A stretch of DNA of 64,000 nucleotides from contig JAEWCL010000021.1 in NCBI GenBank assembly GCA_023390655.1, positions 1-64,000 of the forward strand, read 5' to 3'. Below, in pieces: positions 1 through 7,842 of the stretch. Under the pieces are notes generated by a model. That model did not search any database, was not told the DNA's origin, and was given only the letters and a program-made list of their open reading frames with translations. The DNA comes from Bacillota bacterium. GTDB lineage: Bacteria; Bacillota; Clostridia; Christensenellales; CAG-138. How positions within the stretch are numbered: the stretch's first letter is position 1; each line of letters begins with the position of its first letter. The translations under genes and the position numbers were made by a program.

Positions 1-1860
1 TTCAACGCCGCGACAGAGGCCGTCAAGCAGGGCGGCACGCGCCGGGGCGCAAATATGGGCATCCTGCGGGTGGACCACCCGGATATCCTGGAATTTATCC
101 GCTGCAAGCAGGACGACGCGCAGATCACAAACTTCAACATCAGCGTGGGGCTGACCGAGGCGTTCATGCAGGCTGTGGAGCGCAACGAAACGTATGCCCT
201 CAGGGATCCGCGCAGCGGCAGCGTGGTACAAGAATTGAACGCCAAAGAGGTGTTTGATGTGATTGTGGACATGGCGTGGCGCAACGGCGAGCCGGGCATT
301 GTGTTTTTGGACCGCCTCAACCGGGACAATGTGGTGCCGGAGCATGGCGCCTTTGAAAGTACAAACCCCTGTGGCGAGCAGCCGTTGCTGCCGTATGAAA
401 GCTGCAATCTCGGCTCCATCAACCTGGTGCGCTTCCTGAAAAAACAGGACGGCAACTATGCGGTGGATTATGACGCGTTAGGCGAAGCGGTGGACACGGC
501 CGTACACTTTTTAGACAACGTCATCACCATCAACAAATATCCGCTTCGGGAGATTGAGGAGCAAACGCTGGCGACACGCAAAATCGGCCTGGGCGTGATG
601 GGCTTTGCGGATCTGCTGTTCCGCCTGCAAATCCCCTACAATTCCGATGAGGGCGTCGCAACGGGTGAGGAGATCATGCGCTTTATCGAGGAGCGCGCCC
701 ATGCCGCAAGCAGGCGGCTTGCGCAAAAGCGCGGCCCGTTCCCGCTGTTCCCGGAAAGTACCTATGCAGACGGGGAACCGCTTCGAAACGCGACGTGCAC
801 GACGATTGCGCCCACAGGCACCATCTCCATCCTCTGCGGCGCGTCCAGCGGCGTGGAGCCGCTCTTTGCGCTTGCGTTTGTGCGCAACGTCATGGACCAT
901 GACGCGCTGCCGCAGGTGGATGAATATTTCCTGGAGGTAGCAAAGCGGGAGGGCTTTTATTCGGAAGAGCTTTTGCGCCGCATCGCAAAGGAGGGCACGC
1001 TTGCGCATATCGAGGGCATCCCCGCGCGCATCAAAAAGGTGTTTGTGACGGCGCACGATATTTCGCCGGAATTCCATATCCGCATGCAGGCGGCGTTCCA
1101 GAAGTATACGGACAACGCGGTATCAAAGACCGTGAACTTTACGGCGGACGCCACGCGTAAGGATGTGGCGACGGTGTACCGTCTGGCGTTTGCGCTTGGC
1201 TGCAAGGGGGTCACCATTTACCGGGACGGCAGCCGGAACGAACAGGTGCTGACTGTCGGGGGCGCGGCAAAGGAGCAGGAGAAAACCTCGCCCGTTCTGC
1301 GGCCTGTGCGCATCAAGCCCCGTCCGCGTCCGGATGTGACGCGCGGCATCACGGAAAAAGTGGTGATCGGCTGCGGCAACCTGTATGTGACCGTGAATTA
1401 TGATGATCAGGGCATCTGTGAGGTGTTTGCAAACCTTGGGCGCGCGGGCGGCTGCCCCAGCCAGAGCGAGGCGACAAGCAGGCTTGTTTCTACCGCGTTG
1501 CGTTCGGGCATGGATGTGGATACCCTCATTGAGCAATTAAAGGGCATCCGCTGCCACTCCACGCTCAGGCAGAAGGGTACGAACGGCAACATCAAGGTGC
1601 TTTCGTGTCCTGACGCCATCGGCAGGGTGCTTGAAAAAGTGGCGAAGCTGATCCAGGAAGGCGAACAGGTGCCGCTGATGGAAGGAACGCAGGAAGCTGT
1701 CGCCGCGATCCCGCAGGAAGCGGATGCGGAACAGTACGTCCCCGGTGCGGCGCAAAAAAAAGAACGCCCCACCTCCCCCTGCCCGGAATGCGCAGGCGCT
1801 GTGGAGCATGAGGGCGGCTGCACGATCTGCCGTGAATGCGGCTACAGCCGTTGCGGGTAA
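1..1860 (+). CDS. nrdJ: Adenosylcobalamin-dependent (class II) ribonucleotide reductase, 3' part
   Basis: Reduces ribonucleotides to deoxyribonucleotides with a B12-generated radical, so it works with or without oxygen. The gene enters from the left edge. The reading frame is open from base 1 and carries the family segment GGTRRGANMGILRVDHPD across bases 31-84, so the ATG at 55 is internal and not the start. NPCGEQ (bases 364-381) holds the active-site Cys and Glu. APTGTISILCGASSGVEP (about 808-861) forms the substrate/phosphate loop. A TSCPD-type domain with GGCPSQSEATSR follows at about 1350-1600, and the tail has paired cysteines (CPEC, CTICREC) typical of the redox-active C-terminus that re-reduces the active site. 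No class I or III subunit lies nearby. Product identity is near certain; only the N-terminus is missing. Confidence 0.96.
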   Translation, partial: FNAATEAVKQGGTRRGANMGILRVDHPDILEFIRCKQDDAQITNFNISVGLTEAFMQAVERNETYALRDPRSGSVVQELNAKEVFDVIVDMAWRNGEPGIVFLDRLNRDNVVPEHGAFESTNPCGEQPLLPYESCNLGSINLVRFLKKQDGNYAVDYDALGEAVDTAVHFLDNVITINKYPLREIEEQTLATRKIGLGVMGFADLLFRLQIPYNSDEGVATGEEIMRFIEERAHAASRRLAQKRGPFPLFPESTYADGEPLRNATCTTIAPTGTISILCGASSGVEPLFALAFVRNVMDHDALPQVDEYFLEVAKREGFYSEELLRRIAKEGTLAHIEGIPARIKKVFVTAHDISPEFHIRMQAAFQKYTDNAVSKTVNFTADATRKDVATVYRLAFALGCKGVTIYRDGSRNEQVLTVGGAAKEQEKTSPVLRPVRIKPRPRPDVTRGITEKVVIGCGNLYVTVNYDDQGICEVFANLGRAGGCPSQSEATSRLVSTALRSGMDVDTLIEQLKGIRCHSTLRQKGTNGNIKVLSCPDAIGRVLEKVAKLIQEGEQVPLMEGTQEAVAAIPQEADAEQYVPGAAQKKERPTSPCPECAGAVEHEGGCTICRECGYSRCG

Positions 1861-1933
1861 GAAGCTGTCCCGCAGCGCGCCTGCACACTTGAAAACCAGG
1901 CACACCGTGGAACGAAAAAAAGGCTCAAACGTT

Positions 1934-1964
1934 AGCGCGCCATGTTTTTGCATAGCGCGCTTTG
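1934..1964 (+). terminator. Hairpin after nrdJ, possible terminator
   Basis: AGCGCGC-C-ATG and CAT-A-GCGCGCT form an interrupted stem around a TTTTTG loop, followed by TTTG. It lies 74 bases after the nrdJ stop and before the convergent ferritin-like gene. The T-tract is short, so termination is an inference. Confidence 0.4.
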
Positions 1965-2002
1965 TTCTGCGGTTCAAGGCCGTGGGCGCGGGCGGTGTGC
2001 GC

Positions 2003-2497
2003 TTATTGCAAAGTACGCAGCATGTCGTTGAACATACGGATATGCATCTCTTCATCTAAAATAATCCGCTCCAGCAATTTCTTGACGCTGGTGTTGGGGA
2101 TCATCTGGATATGGCAGCGGTAGTTATAGATCGCCGCATATTCGCCCTTGATATCGGACAGGATCATCCGCTTCGGGTCTTCGACATAATCGACGTAGTT
2201 GGCGCACCAGAACGTATTGGTGGTCGCGTAGATCGGCGTTCCGCCCAAGCGGAGAATGGCGGTGCCCAGCAGCGCCTTATGCCGCATTTCCGTGATGGCG
2301 ATGCATTCGAGTTCCCTGGCGAACGAGTACCCGTTTTCGGTCAGAAGCAAATGCTGAAATATGTACTGGCACAGCGCCGTCATTTCGCTGACAATGCCGG
2401 CATAGTCCTCCTTGAGCAATTCCACGGCGTGCGGTTCATTTCCTCCGGTCACCTCGGGATAAGGCAGCTTAATCTCATATTGCTGGCATTCACGCAT
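2003..2497 (-). CDS. Ferritin-like di-iron four-helix protein
   Basis: 164 residues that fit a rubrerythrin/manganese-catalase-like four-helix bundle. Visible helix motifs are EMTALCQYIF near residue 38, ECIAITEMRHKALLG near 63 with an ExxH pair, and ILDEEMHIRMFNDML near 146 with a second ExxH. These are the usual carboxylate/histidine ligands of a di-metal site. There is no rubredoxin domain or signal peptide, so the protein is cytosolic and probably has an oxidant- or metal-handling role; the substrate is unknown. The ATG is preceded by GGGGGTC. It converges on nrdJ and is monocistronic. Related clostridial proteins are annotated ferritin-like domain protein, and some are found in spore coats, but nothing here proves that. 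Confidence 0.75.
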   Translation of the reverse strand: MRECQQYEIKLPYPEVTGGNEPHAVELLKEDYAGIVSEMTALCQYIFQHLLLTENGYSFARELECIAITEMRHKALLGTAILRLGGTPIYATTNTFWCANYVDYVEDPKRMILSDIKGEYAAIYNYRCHIQMIPNTSVKKLLERIILDEEMHIRMFNDMLRTLQ

Positions 2498-2636
2498 AAT
2501 CGACCCCCGGACGGTTTTTGGGCAGCTCTCGGATGCGCAAGGCGTTTACCTCTCGCACACATAAGGGTGCCCTAGCCTATCCTATGCACCGCAAAAAAAG
2601 TATTTCCCGTTTTCTCAGGCCCGCTTCCCGCAGCAC

Positions 2637-2685
2637 AAAAACACCCGGCGCTATCCCGCAAAATTGCAGGGCGCCGGGTGCTTTT
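2637..2685. terminator. Bidirectional hairpin CACCCGGCGC/GCGCCGGGTG
   Basis: Perfect 10-bp arms at 2642-2651 and 2671-2680 enclose a 19-base loop. On the minus strand the stem is followed by TTTTTGTG, and on the plus strand by CTTTTA. No gene clearly ends into it from the right, so it may insulate the ferritin-like gene from the RNA locus. Confidence 0.4.
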
Positions 2686-2767
2686 ACGGGGGATTGGGGA
2701 ACCGGCAATATGATATCACCCCAAAATATTACAAGTCAATTTGTAATTTATGATACCGGTCATGTTC

Positions 2768-2796
2768 TTGACGGCGCCCGATGGATATGCTATTTT
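2768..2796 (+). promoter_or_regulatory. Sigma-A-type promoter of the orphan RNA
   Basis: -35 TTGACG (2768-2773), a 17-base spacer, and -10 TATTTT (2791-2796) preceded by TGC, an extended -10. A start near 2804 is predicted. The next credible coding start on this strand is 3159, beyond a strong terminator at 3031-3061, so the promoter appears dedicated to a non-coding transcript. Confidence 0.6.
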
Positions 2797-2803
2797 CTTT
2801 TTT

Positions 2804-3061
2804 GTGAGCGCGTCCGAGGGTTCCAACCAATCGGGGGATTGCAAGGGGGAATCGTGAGAGCCAAACTGGGCGCGCTCGCACCGCAAACACAGCAAAACCC
2901 GCTGTAGCGGGGAACGTCTATACTGCGCGAACTGTAGCTTTCGTATGCGGTGAAAATGATACACCTGTTGCCTGTGATGTGCATATATTGTTGTTAAGAG
3001 TACATACAATACCGCCTCGAACCTAACCCGCGCCGCCTGCTCCTGCAGGCGGCGTTTCTTT
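2804..3061 (+). ncRNA. Orphan structured RNA of about 258 nt, possibly raiA-type
   Basis: The interval between a good sigma-A promoter and a perfect intrinsic terminator has no credible ORF but many helices. GUG-AGCGCGU near the 5' end pairs with GCGCGCU-CAC near 2870-2881. CCCGC-UGUA-GCGGG is a perfect tetraloop hairpin near 2907-2920. UAUUGU/ACAAUA pairs near 2988-3012. CGAGG near 2814 can pair with CCUCG near 3015, closing the molecule over about 200 nt. The segment with AGGGUUCCA and GGGAAUCGUGAGAGCC resembles, from memory only, the raiA motif RNA of Firmicutes; 6S RNA is another size-compatible option. No raiA gene is nearby. That an RNA gene exists is moderately secure; its family name is a guess. 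Confidence 0.55.
3031..3061 (+). terminator. Strong intrinsic terminator of the orphan RNA
   Basis: CGCCGCCTGC (3031-3040), loop TCCT, GCAGGCGGCG (3045-3054): a perfect 10-bp GC stem followed by TTTCTTT. Confidence 0.8.
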
Positions 3062-3158
3062 ATCGCGGGCGGGCTAGGCGAATTTCAGCACAGGAAATAC
3101 AGTATAGAATGAGCGCATTTAGACGCATACTGTTAAAAAAAAGAAGGCGGGACTTACC

Positions 3159-3722
3159 ATGCCGATATGGATGCTGATTGTGTTTCTCGCGTTTTCCGCC
3201 GTTGTACTCTATGCGGCGGGCGCGCTCCATAAAAAGGGCGGCAAGCAGTCCGCAAAAGCGTGCATCGCCTCCTATGTGATGTTTACGCTGATCTTCCTTG
3301 TGATATGGATATTCTCGTTTTCCGTTCCCCCGTATATCCTGCTGCTTGCCATGCTGGCGGTATTTGTAAGCTGTTTCTTCGGCTACTATTTCAACTGGTA
3401 CAACCGCTCCATCGTATTTGACCGCTACCTGCATGCGTATGGCTCGCTTTCGTTTGCGCTGCTTGCGTTTTCCATGGTGCAGAACCTGTTTGAAACAGGC
3501 GGAAGCAGAGCGTTTCAGGGATTGTTTGTGGTGACGCTCGGCATGGCGATCGGCGCGGCGTTTGAACTGGTGGAAGCGGCAATCGATGTGAAAAAACACC
3601 AAAAAGGCCAGCCCGGGCCCGACGCCCAGCGGGGGCTTGCGGACACGGATTTCGACCTTGTGGGAAACTGCATCGGTTCGCTTGTTGCAGGCGTTTTTGC
3701 GTTCTTTGTTCTGCTTGCCTAG
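3159..3722 (+). CDS. Multipass membrane protein, DUF2238/YjdF-like
   Basis: 187 residues with about five hydrophobic segments (residues 3-22, 36-54, 57-78, 94-110, 125-142) and a last one at about 165-186. The order FDRYLHAYGSLSFALL, GMAIGAAFELVEAAID, then TDFDLVGNCIGSLVAG matches the family pattern of conserved Asp/Glu/Asn residues inside membrane helices seen in DUF2238 (YjdF-like) proteins, whose function is not known. It starts at an ATG with GAAGGCGGG upstream and directly follows the orphan RNA terminator, so it needs its own promoter. It converges on the next gene with a 20-base gap. Confidence 0.55.
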   Translation: MPIWMLIVFLAFSAVVLYAAGALHKKGGKQSAKACIASYVMFTLIFLVIWIFSFSVPPYILLLAMLAVFVSCFFGYYFNWYNRSIVFDRYLHAYGSLSFALLAFSMVQNLFETGGSRAFQGLFVVTLGMAIGAAFELVEAAIDVKKHQKGQPGPDAQRGLADTDFDLVGNCIGSLVAGVFAFFVLLA

Positions 3723-3742
3723 ATTGCAGGCGGGCCGCGCGT

Positions 3743-4306
3743 TCAGACCTGGAACTGCTTGAGGATGCCGTAGGAAAGCTCATCGGCAAGCTTATAGCCC
3801 TGGTTCATCAGCTCGTCATGCTGATCGATGCTTTTTTCAAATTCCTGGTCCCGCATCAGGATGATTTCATATTCCGTCAGGTTGATGAGCTCGTGCAGCA
3901 TCACCTCCAGCGTCGGCATATCCAGATAACGGTTGATGCGCGTCAGGTAGCGCGAAAGCTCGCTCGCGTTGGAATATAGATACTCCCGCGCGCTGCGGAT
4001 GGCCTGCGCGTCATCCGCCTTGTATGCTAAAATCAGGCGCAGCGTGCCGTCCAGATCGTTGCTGATGTGTTTTCCGATCTGCCGTCCTGAGTCGTCTCCA
4101 TAGAACTGTCCGAACAGCGTTGCAAAATCCTCTGCGTTTTCCCGGATGCGGTCAAGCAGCTCCTCTTGGCCGTCCTGGTCAAGCAGCGTGCTCTGGATCA
4201 GTGCGCGCGTCCATTGGTTGTTGTCCACCCAAAGCCTGCGGGTGGCGTTGGACAGCGCAACCTGGTTGAGCAGGTATTGCGATTGCGAGTTTGTGGGAAA
4301 TGCCAT
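3743..4306 (-). CDS. Helical protein of the clostridial family often mislabelled acetylglutamate kinase
   Basis: 187 residues, soluble and almost all helical. The N-terminal pattern LWVDNNQWTRALIQSTLLD, then FGQFYGDDSGRQIGKHISNDLDGTL, and later a YSNASELSRYL block correspond to a small Firmicutes family whose members carry LW-x-x-H/N-x-x-WTR and YYG motifs. Databases often call these acetylglutamate kinase, but there is no amino-acid kinase fold or nucleotide site, so I would not use that name. The start is well set by AGGGAGGATGAACGT before the ATG. The role is unknown. It is transcribed away from the next plus-strand gene and shares a 180-base divergent region with it. Confidence 0.6.
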   Translation of the reverse strand: MAFPTNSQSQYLLNQVALSNATRRLWVDNNQWTRALIQSTLLDQDGQEELLDRIRENAEDFATLFGQFYGDDSGRQIGKHISNDLDGTLRLILAYKADDAQAIRSAREYLYSNASELSRYLTRINRYLDMPTLEVMLHELINLTEYEIILMRDQEFEKSIDQHDELMNQGYKLADELSYGILKQFQV

Positions 4307-4487
4307 ACGTTCATCCTCCCTATAAGAAGGTACTCCATTGTATGCGGCCCAAGATCACTTTAAGATCACGGGAATTGCGGAAATTTCTTTCCGGTGCATT
4401 CCCAACCGGAAGCGCGCGCATATACTGATGGTAGAAAGCGGCTGATTTTTAAATTGTTTCGGGCCGCAAATACGGGAGGAAACCCAT

Positions 4488-4766
4488 ATGGCAAAGATCG
4501 TGTGTTTTGGCAACTGCCGGAATGACTCGCCCAGTGAAGAATTCCTGCGTTGCATTCGTTCCATGCCCTGCGCGGAGGTTGCGCAGAATTGCTGGCTGGT
4601 AGAGAGCCGCCAAAATTGCGTACAACTCAGAGACGCCCTGCGTGAATTTACATGCCCGGAGGATACCCTGTTTGTTGCCACTTGCGGCCCGGAAGCCGCA
4701 TGGTGCAACCTGCCGTCGAACCCCAACAGGGTAAGAGATATACTCAACAGCTCTTGCTCCTGCTGA
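4488..4766 (+). CDS. Small cysteine-rich protein of unknown function
   Basis: 92 residues starting at an ATG after GGGAGGAAACCCAT, an excellent ribosome site. It has ten cysteines, including CFGNC near the start and CSC at the end. The middle (CWLVESRQNCVQLRDAL then DTLFVATCGPEAAWCNLP) loosely follows the beta-alpha-beta pattern of small ferredoxin-fold proteins such as SinR-like/Cas2-like proteins, where W-L-V/I and D-x-LFVA strands pack together. That likeness is weak and no CRISPR locus is present. It stands alone between divergent and convergent neighbours. High cysteine content in an anaerobe could mean metal binding. Confidence 0.6.
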   Translation: MAKIVCFGNCRNDSPSEEFLRCIRSMPCAEVAQNCWLVESRQNCVQLRDALREFTCPEDTLFVATCGPEAAWCNLPSNPNRVRDILNSSCSC

Positions 4767-4780
4767 AGAAGCAAAAACAC

Positions 4781-4819
4781 AATGCCCGCATGCATTTGGC
4801 ATGCGGGCATTGTATATTT
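4781..4819. terminator. Bidirectional terminator between the small Cys-rich gene and iorB
   Basis: AATGCCCGCATGC (4781-4793), loop ATTTG, GCATGCGGGCATT (4799-4811): a perfect 13-bp stem. On the minus strand GTGTTTTTGC follows, serving iorBA; on the plus strand GTATATTTA follows. Confidence 0.75.
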
Positions 4820-4865
4820 AGACGGGATCACGCACTTGCTCACGCGTACCGTTCAAAAGGGGCTG

Positions 4866-5450
4866 CTACTCCCCGGCGTACGTATATCCTCTTTCAAATG
4901 CCGCTTTGTTCATTTCCAGGAACTGCGGCTTGACGGTGGCGGCGAGCGCCTCCATCCACGCTTCACAGGAGAAGGGAAGCTGCTTTGCAAGTACGCCCAA
5001 CAGCACAACGTTTGCCGCCCTGTGGCTGCCGCACTCCTCGGCGATCGCCGTTGCGTCAAGCGCTATGGTATGCGGGGCGGATGCTTTGATGCGCGCAAGC
5101 GCGTCTTCCGGGTACACGGCAGCGCCTGTAATCACGGGCATGGGCGGAATCCGCTGCGCGTTGACGATGACGGTGCCTGTTACGGGCTTTACATAGGGCA
5201 GCGCGCGCAGCGCTTCGAGCTGTTCAAACGCGAGCACGGCATCCGCCTGCTCCTGCTCGACCAGGGTGGAGTACACCGGTTCCGTTTCGCTCATGCGCAC
5301 GTACGTTACCACGCTCCCGCCGCGCTGGCTCATGCCGTGCACTTCGCTCACCCGCACATCATAGCCGTGCTGCAATGCAATACGGCCCAGGATTTTGCTT
5401 GCGAGCAGGGTGCCCTGCCCGCCCACGCCGACGATTACGATTCCTATCAT
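4866..5450 (-). CDS. iorB: Indolepyruvate:ferredoxin oxidoreductase beta (gamma-domain) subunit
   Basis: 194 residues. Partner of IorA in the oxidative decarboxylation of aryl pyruvates from aromatic amino acids to aryl-acetyl-CoA, passing electrons to ferredoxin. The N-terminus IGIVIVGVGGQGTLLASKIL is the glycine-rich start of the 2-oxoacid oxidoreductase gamma domain, and VSEVHGMSQRGGSVVTYVR is the hallmark block of the family. A late HRAANVVLLGVL segment matches the helix that closes the domain. It is downstream of iorA on the same strand, 208 bases away, which is unusually far for this tightly coupled pair; the gap contains a dispersed repeat. Confidence is high from two diagnostic motifs, the length and the linkage. 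Confidence 0.95.
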   Translation of the reverse strand: MIGIVIVGVGGQGTLLASKILGRIALQHGYDVRVSEVHGMSQRGGSVVTYVRMSETEPVYSTLVEQEQADAVLAFEQLEALRALPYVKPVTGTVIVNAQRIPPMPVITGAAVYPEDALARIKASAPHTIALDATAIAEECGSHRAANVVLLGVLAKQLPFSCEAWMEALAATVKPQFLEMNKAAFERGYTYAGE

Positions 5451-5530
5451 AGAGAGAAAGCCTCCGTCCTGTCAAAATAACTGGGCGCTGGGCTCGTTGG
5501 TTCCCAACCTCTTCAGGAGTACCCGTTCCC

Positions 5531-5646
5531 AGGGGCGCGGGGGGCGGAGCCCTCCCGCTATTAAATAAAGTAATCGGTTGCGACGGCCCGCAGGCCTAGT
5601 GTCCTTCGGCGTCTCCCGCCGAGGGCGCGCCGTAGGCGGCGATACA
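5531..5646. repeat. MITE-like repeat R1, degraded copy inside the iorA-iorB gap
   Basis: Carries the R1 core: a G-run, GGGGGGCGGAGCCCTCCC, then GCTATTAAATAAAGTAAT (about 5540-5574). This is followed by a variable hairpin arm starting GCGACGGCCCGCAGG and ending GGCGGCGATAC. That arm, reverse-complemented, matches the left half of the copy at 40529-40806 (CTCGGCGGGAGACGCC, GCCTGCGGGC, GTCGC). The right terminus reads CGATACAAAT rather than CGATACCTTG and no left terminus is visible, so this copy looks decayed. Confidence 0.7.
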
Positions 5647-5658
5647 AATAATCCTTTA

Positions 5659-7392
5659 TTACTCAACCGGCCCAAGCGCGCCGAACGGGCAAACCCTTGC
5701 GCACAGGCCGCAGCCGACGCACTGCGTGGGGTCCACCCATACGCCGGTGGGTGTCTTATTGATGGCCGGGCAGCCGATCTTCATGCACATGCCGCAGTTT
5801 TTGCATTTTGCGGGATCGCTGAAGTATTTGATCTTCGTTGGCTTGATGATGAGTGCGCAGGGCCTGCGGGTGATGATGACCGAAAGCTCTTCGCGCGCGG
5901 TTTCCTCGCGCAGCGTTTTTTCGAGTAGCTTGATGTCAAACGGGTCCACCACCTTGACATGCCGGATGCCGAGCGCCTCGCAGAATTTTTCAAGGTTTAG
6001 CTGCGGCGCTTCGTTGCCGTGGATGTCAAGGCCGTTGACCGGATTATTCTGGTGGCCGGTCATGCCGGTAATGGCGTTGTCCGCAATGATGATGGTGCCT
6101 ACGGACTTGTTGTAGACCATATTCAATAGGCCCGTCATGCCGCTGTGGGCAAATGTGCTGTCCCCAAGAACGCCGACCATCTTCTTTGCGCTTTCACGCC
6201 CGCGCGCCTTTTCCATGCCGTGCGCCATGCCGATGGAAGCGCCCATGCACAGGCAGCTGTCCGCGGCGTTGAGCGGCGGATTTGCGCCAAGCGAATAGCA
6301 GCCGATGTCCGAATGCACCGTCAGTTTTAATTTGCTCAATACATAAAACAGTCCGCGGTGCGGGCAGCCGGGGCACAATACCGGCGGGCGTACGGGTACA
6401 TCTTCCGTCAGCGCCGGGCCGGGTTCGGGAGCGCCGGAAAATTTTGCGGCGATCTTCCTTACAAACAGCTCGCCCTGTATGCCGGTTTTGTCCTTGCCGG
6501 AACAGGGAATGCCCATGGCCTTGATGGCGTCCTCAAAGAACGGCTCCATATCCTCAATGACATAGAGGGTGGAAACGCCATCCGCAAAGGTACGGATGAG
6601 TCCTTCCGGCAGCGGATAGGCAAGGCCAAGCTTCAATACGGAGGCTTGGGGCAGCGCTTCCTTTACATAATTGTAAGCGGCGCCGCTTGTAATGACGCCG
6701 ATGGAACGGTCCGCCCACTCGATGCGGTTGACGGGCAGCGTACATGCGTCTTCCGCCAGGCGCTGCTCCCGCGCCTCCACAATGGGGTGGCGCTTTTGCA
6801 TGTTGGAAGGGACGGTCAGGTACTTTTCCGCCCGTTTCACATAGGGCAGAAGCTCCCGCTCTTCCCGATCCTGCAGCTCCACAGCCGAACGCGCGTGGGC
6901 GATGCGTGTCGTCACGCGCACCACAACGGGGGTATCGTACTGCTCGCTGAGCGTAAATGCGAGCTTTGTAAAGTCCTTACATTCCTGCGAATTGGAAGGA
7001 TCGAGCACCGGCACATGCGCCGCGCGGCAGAGCATGCGGGTGTCCTGCTCATTCTGGGAGGAGTGCATGCCCGGATCGTCCGCGACGATGATCACCATCC
7101 CGGCGTTTACGCCTGTATATGCGGAGGTAAACAGCGGGTCCGCCGCCACGTTGAGGCCGACATGCTTCATGCAGGCCATGCTGCGCGCACCCCCCAAAGA
7201 AGCGCCGAACGCGACTTCAACAGCGACCTTCTCGTTGGGTGCCCACTCGGAATAAATGCAGTCATATCCTGCGACGGCTTCATTGATTTCCGTGCTGGGC
7301 GTGCCGGGATAGGCGGATGTGACGCGCGCGCCCGCCTCGTATACGCCGCGGGCAATCGCTTCGTTGCCAAGCAAGAGCTCTTTCAAAATCAT
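5659..7392 (-). CDS. iorA: Indolepyruvate:ferredoxin oxidoreductase alpha subunit
   Basis: 577 residues from the ATG at 7392, which has CGGAGGAC immediately upstream and starts the family-typical KELLLGNEAIARGVYEAG sequence; an upstream in-frame extension lacks family similarity. The N-terminal pyruvate-oxidoreductase domain has SAYPGTPSTEINE and ASLGGARSMACMKHVGLNV. The TPP-binding domain has RPPVLCPGCPHRG and VLGDSTFAHSGMTGLLNM. The C-terminus has two 4Fe-4S clusters (CKNCGMCMKIGCP, CVGCGLCARVCP). The enzyme is cytoplasmic and oxygen-sensitive and feeds ferredoxin during aromatic amino acid fermentation. First gene of the iorAB pair. A 10-bp inverted repeat at 7448-7474 lies in its leader region. 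Confidence 0.96.
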   Translation of the reverse strand: MILKELLLGNEAIARGVYEAGARVTSAYPGTPSTEINEAVAGYDCIYSEWAPNEKVAVEVAFGASLGGARSMACMKHVGLNVAADPLFTSAYTGVNAGMVIIVADDPGMHSSQNEQDTRMLCRAAHVPVLDPSNSQECKDFTKLAFTLSEQYDTPVVVRVTTRIAHARSAVELQDREERELLPYVKRAEKYLTVPSNMQKRHPIVEAREQRLAEDACTLPVNRIEWADRSIGVITSGAAYNYVKEALPQASVLKLGLAYPLPEGLIRTFADGVSTLYVIEDMEPFFEDAIKAMGIPCSGKDKTGIQGELFVRKIAAKFSGAPEPGPALTEDVPVRPPVLCPGCPHRGLFYVLSKLKLTVHSDIGCYSLGANPPLNAADSCLCMGASIGMAHGMEKARGRESAKKMVGVLGDSTFAHSGMTGLLNMVYNKSVGTIIIADNAITGMTGHQNNPVNGLDIHGNEAPQLNLEKFCEALGIRHVKVVDPFDIKLLEKTLREETAREELSVIITRRPCALIIKPTKIKYFSDPAKCKNCGMCMKIGCPAINKTPTGVWVDPTQCVGCGLCARVCPFGALGPVE

Positions 7393-7744
7393 GTCCTCCG
7401 TGTGATGTTGAATGGGAATGGATTTGGTAGCGGACGGATGCATGCTCATGCAGGATTGTGATAAAATCCTGCATATACAAGTATATCGTTCACAACTCCG
7501 GAAAGACAGCATATGGGAAGGAATAGATAATATATTGTTATGCCCGGCCTGTCCGCGTCCGGCATGCGCAATCAGGGCGTATGCGTGAATATGCAAAGCG
7601 CGCAAAAGGGGCGGGCCGCCCTTTCGGGCATGTTCCTGCACAACGCGCATATGTTTGTAACCGGCGTCAAACGTAACCGCGTGGCATCCAGTATTTGCAT
7701 GGCCCGGATATGCCCGAAATCAGCCGCCGCAGCGCCCTCCAAGA
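7393..7744. other. Divergent intergenic region iorA/murB with an inverted repeat
   Basis: No gene seen. It contains ATGCAGGATT (7448-7457), GTGATAA, AATCCTGCAT (7465-7474), a perfect 10-bp inverted repeat 56 bases upstream of the iorA start. This could be an operator or a leader hairpin for iorAB. The AT-rich stretch at about 7475-7540 is the likeliest place for the iorA promoter, but I could not fix its boxes. The murB promoter at the right end is listed separately. Confidence 0.4.
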
Positions 7745-7773
7745 TTGCACAACGGCAGCAAGTGCGGTAGAAT
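7745..7773 (+). promoter_or_regulatory. Sigma-A promoter of the murB operon
   Basis: -35 TTGCAC (7745-7750), a 17-base spacer, -10 TAGAAT (7768-7773). A predicted start near 7780 gives a leader of about 60 bases to the murB GTG. Confidence 0.6.
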
Positions 7774-7842
7774 AAACTATGCTATACGGCGCAGTATGCC
7801 CTTTTTGGAAATGGCCGTGTGTACGCAGAAAGGAAGTGCCCT

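Noticed and set aside
3743..4306. Acetylglutamate kinase
   Set aside because: A label often given to this family, but there is no amino-acid kinase fold or ATP site in 187 helical residues.
4488..4766. Cas2 or other CRISPR protein
   Set aside because: Only a loose fold-level similarity, no catalytic Asp pattern, and no repeat-spacer array anywhere in the window.
7393..7650. N-terminal extension of iorA by 86 codons
   Set aside because: The added residues lack family similarity and overlap the inverted repeat and leader; ATG 7392 has a ribosome site and the conserved start.
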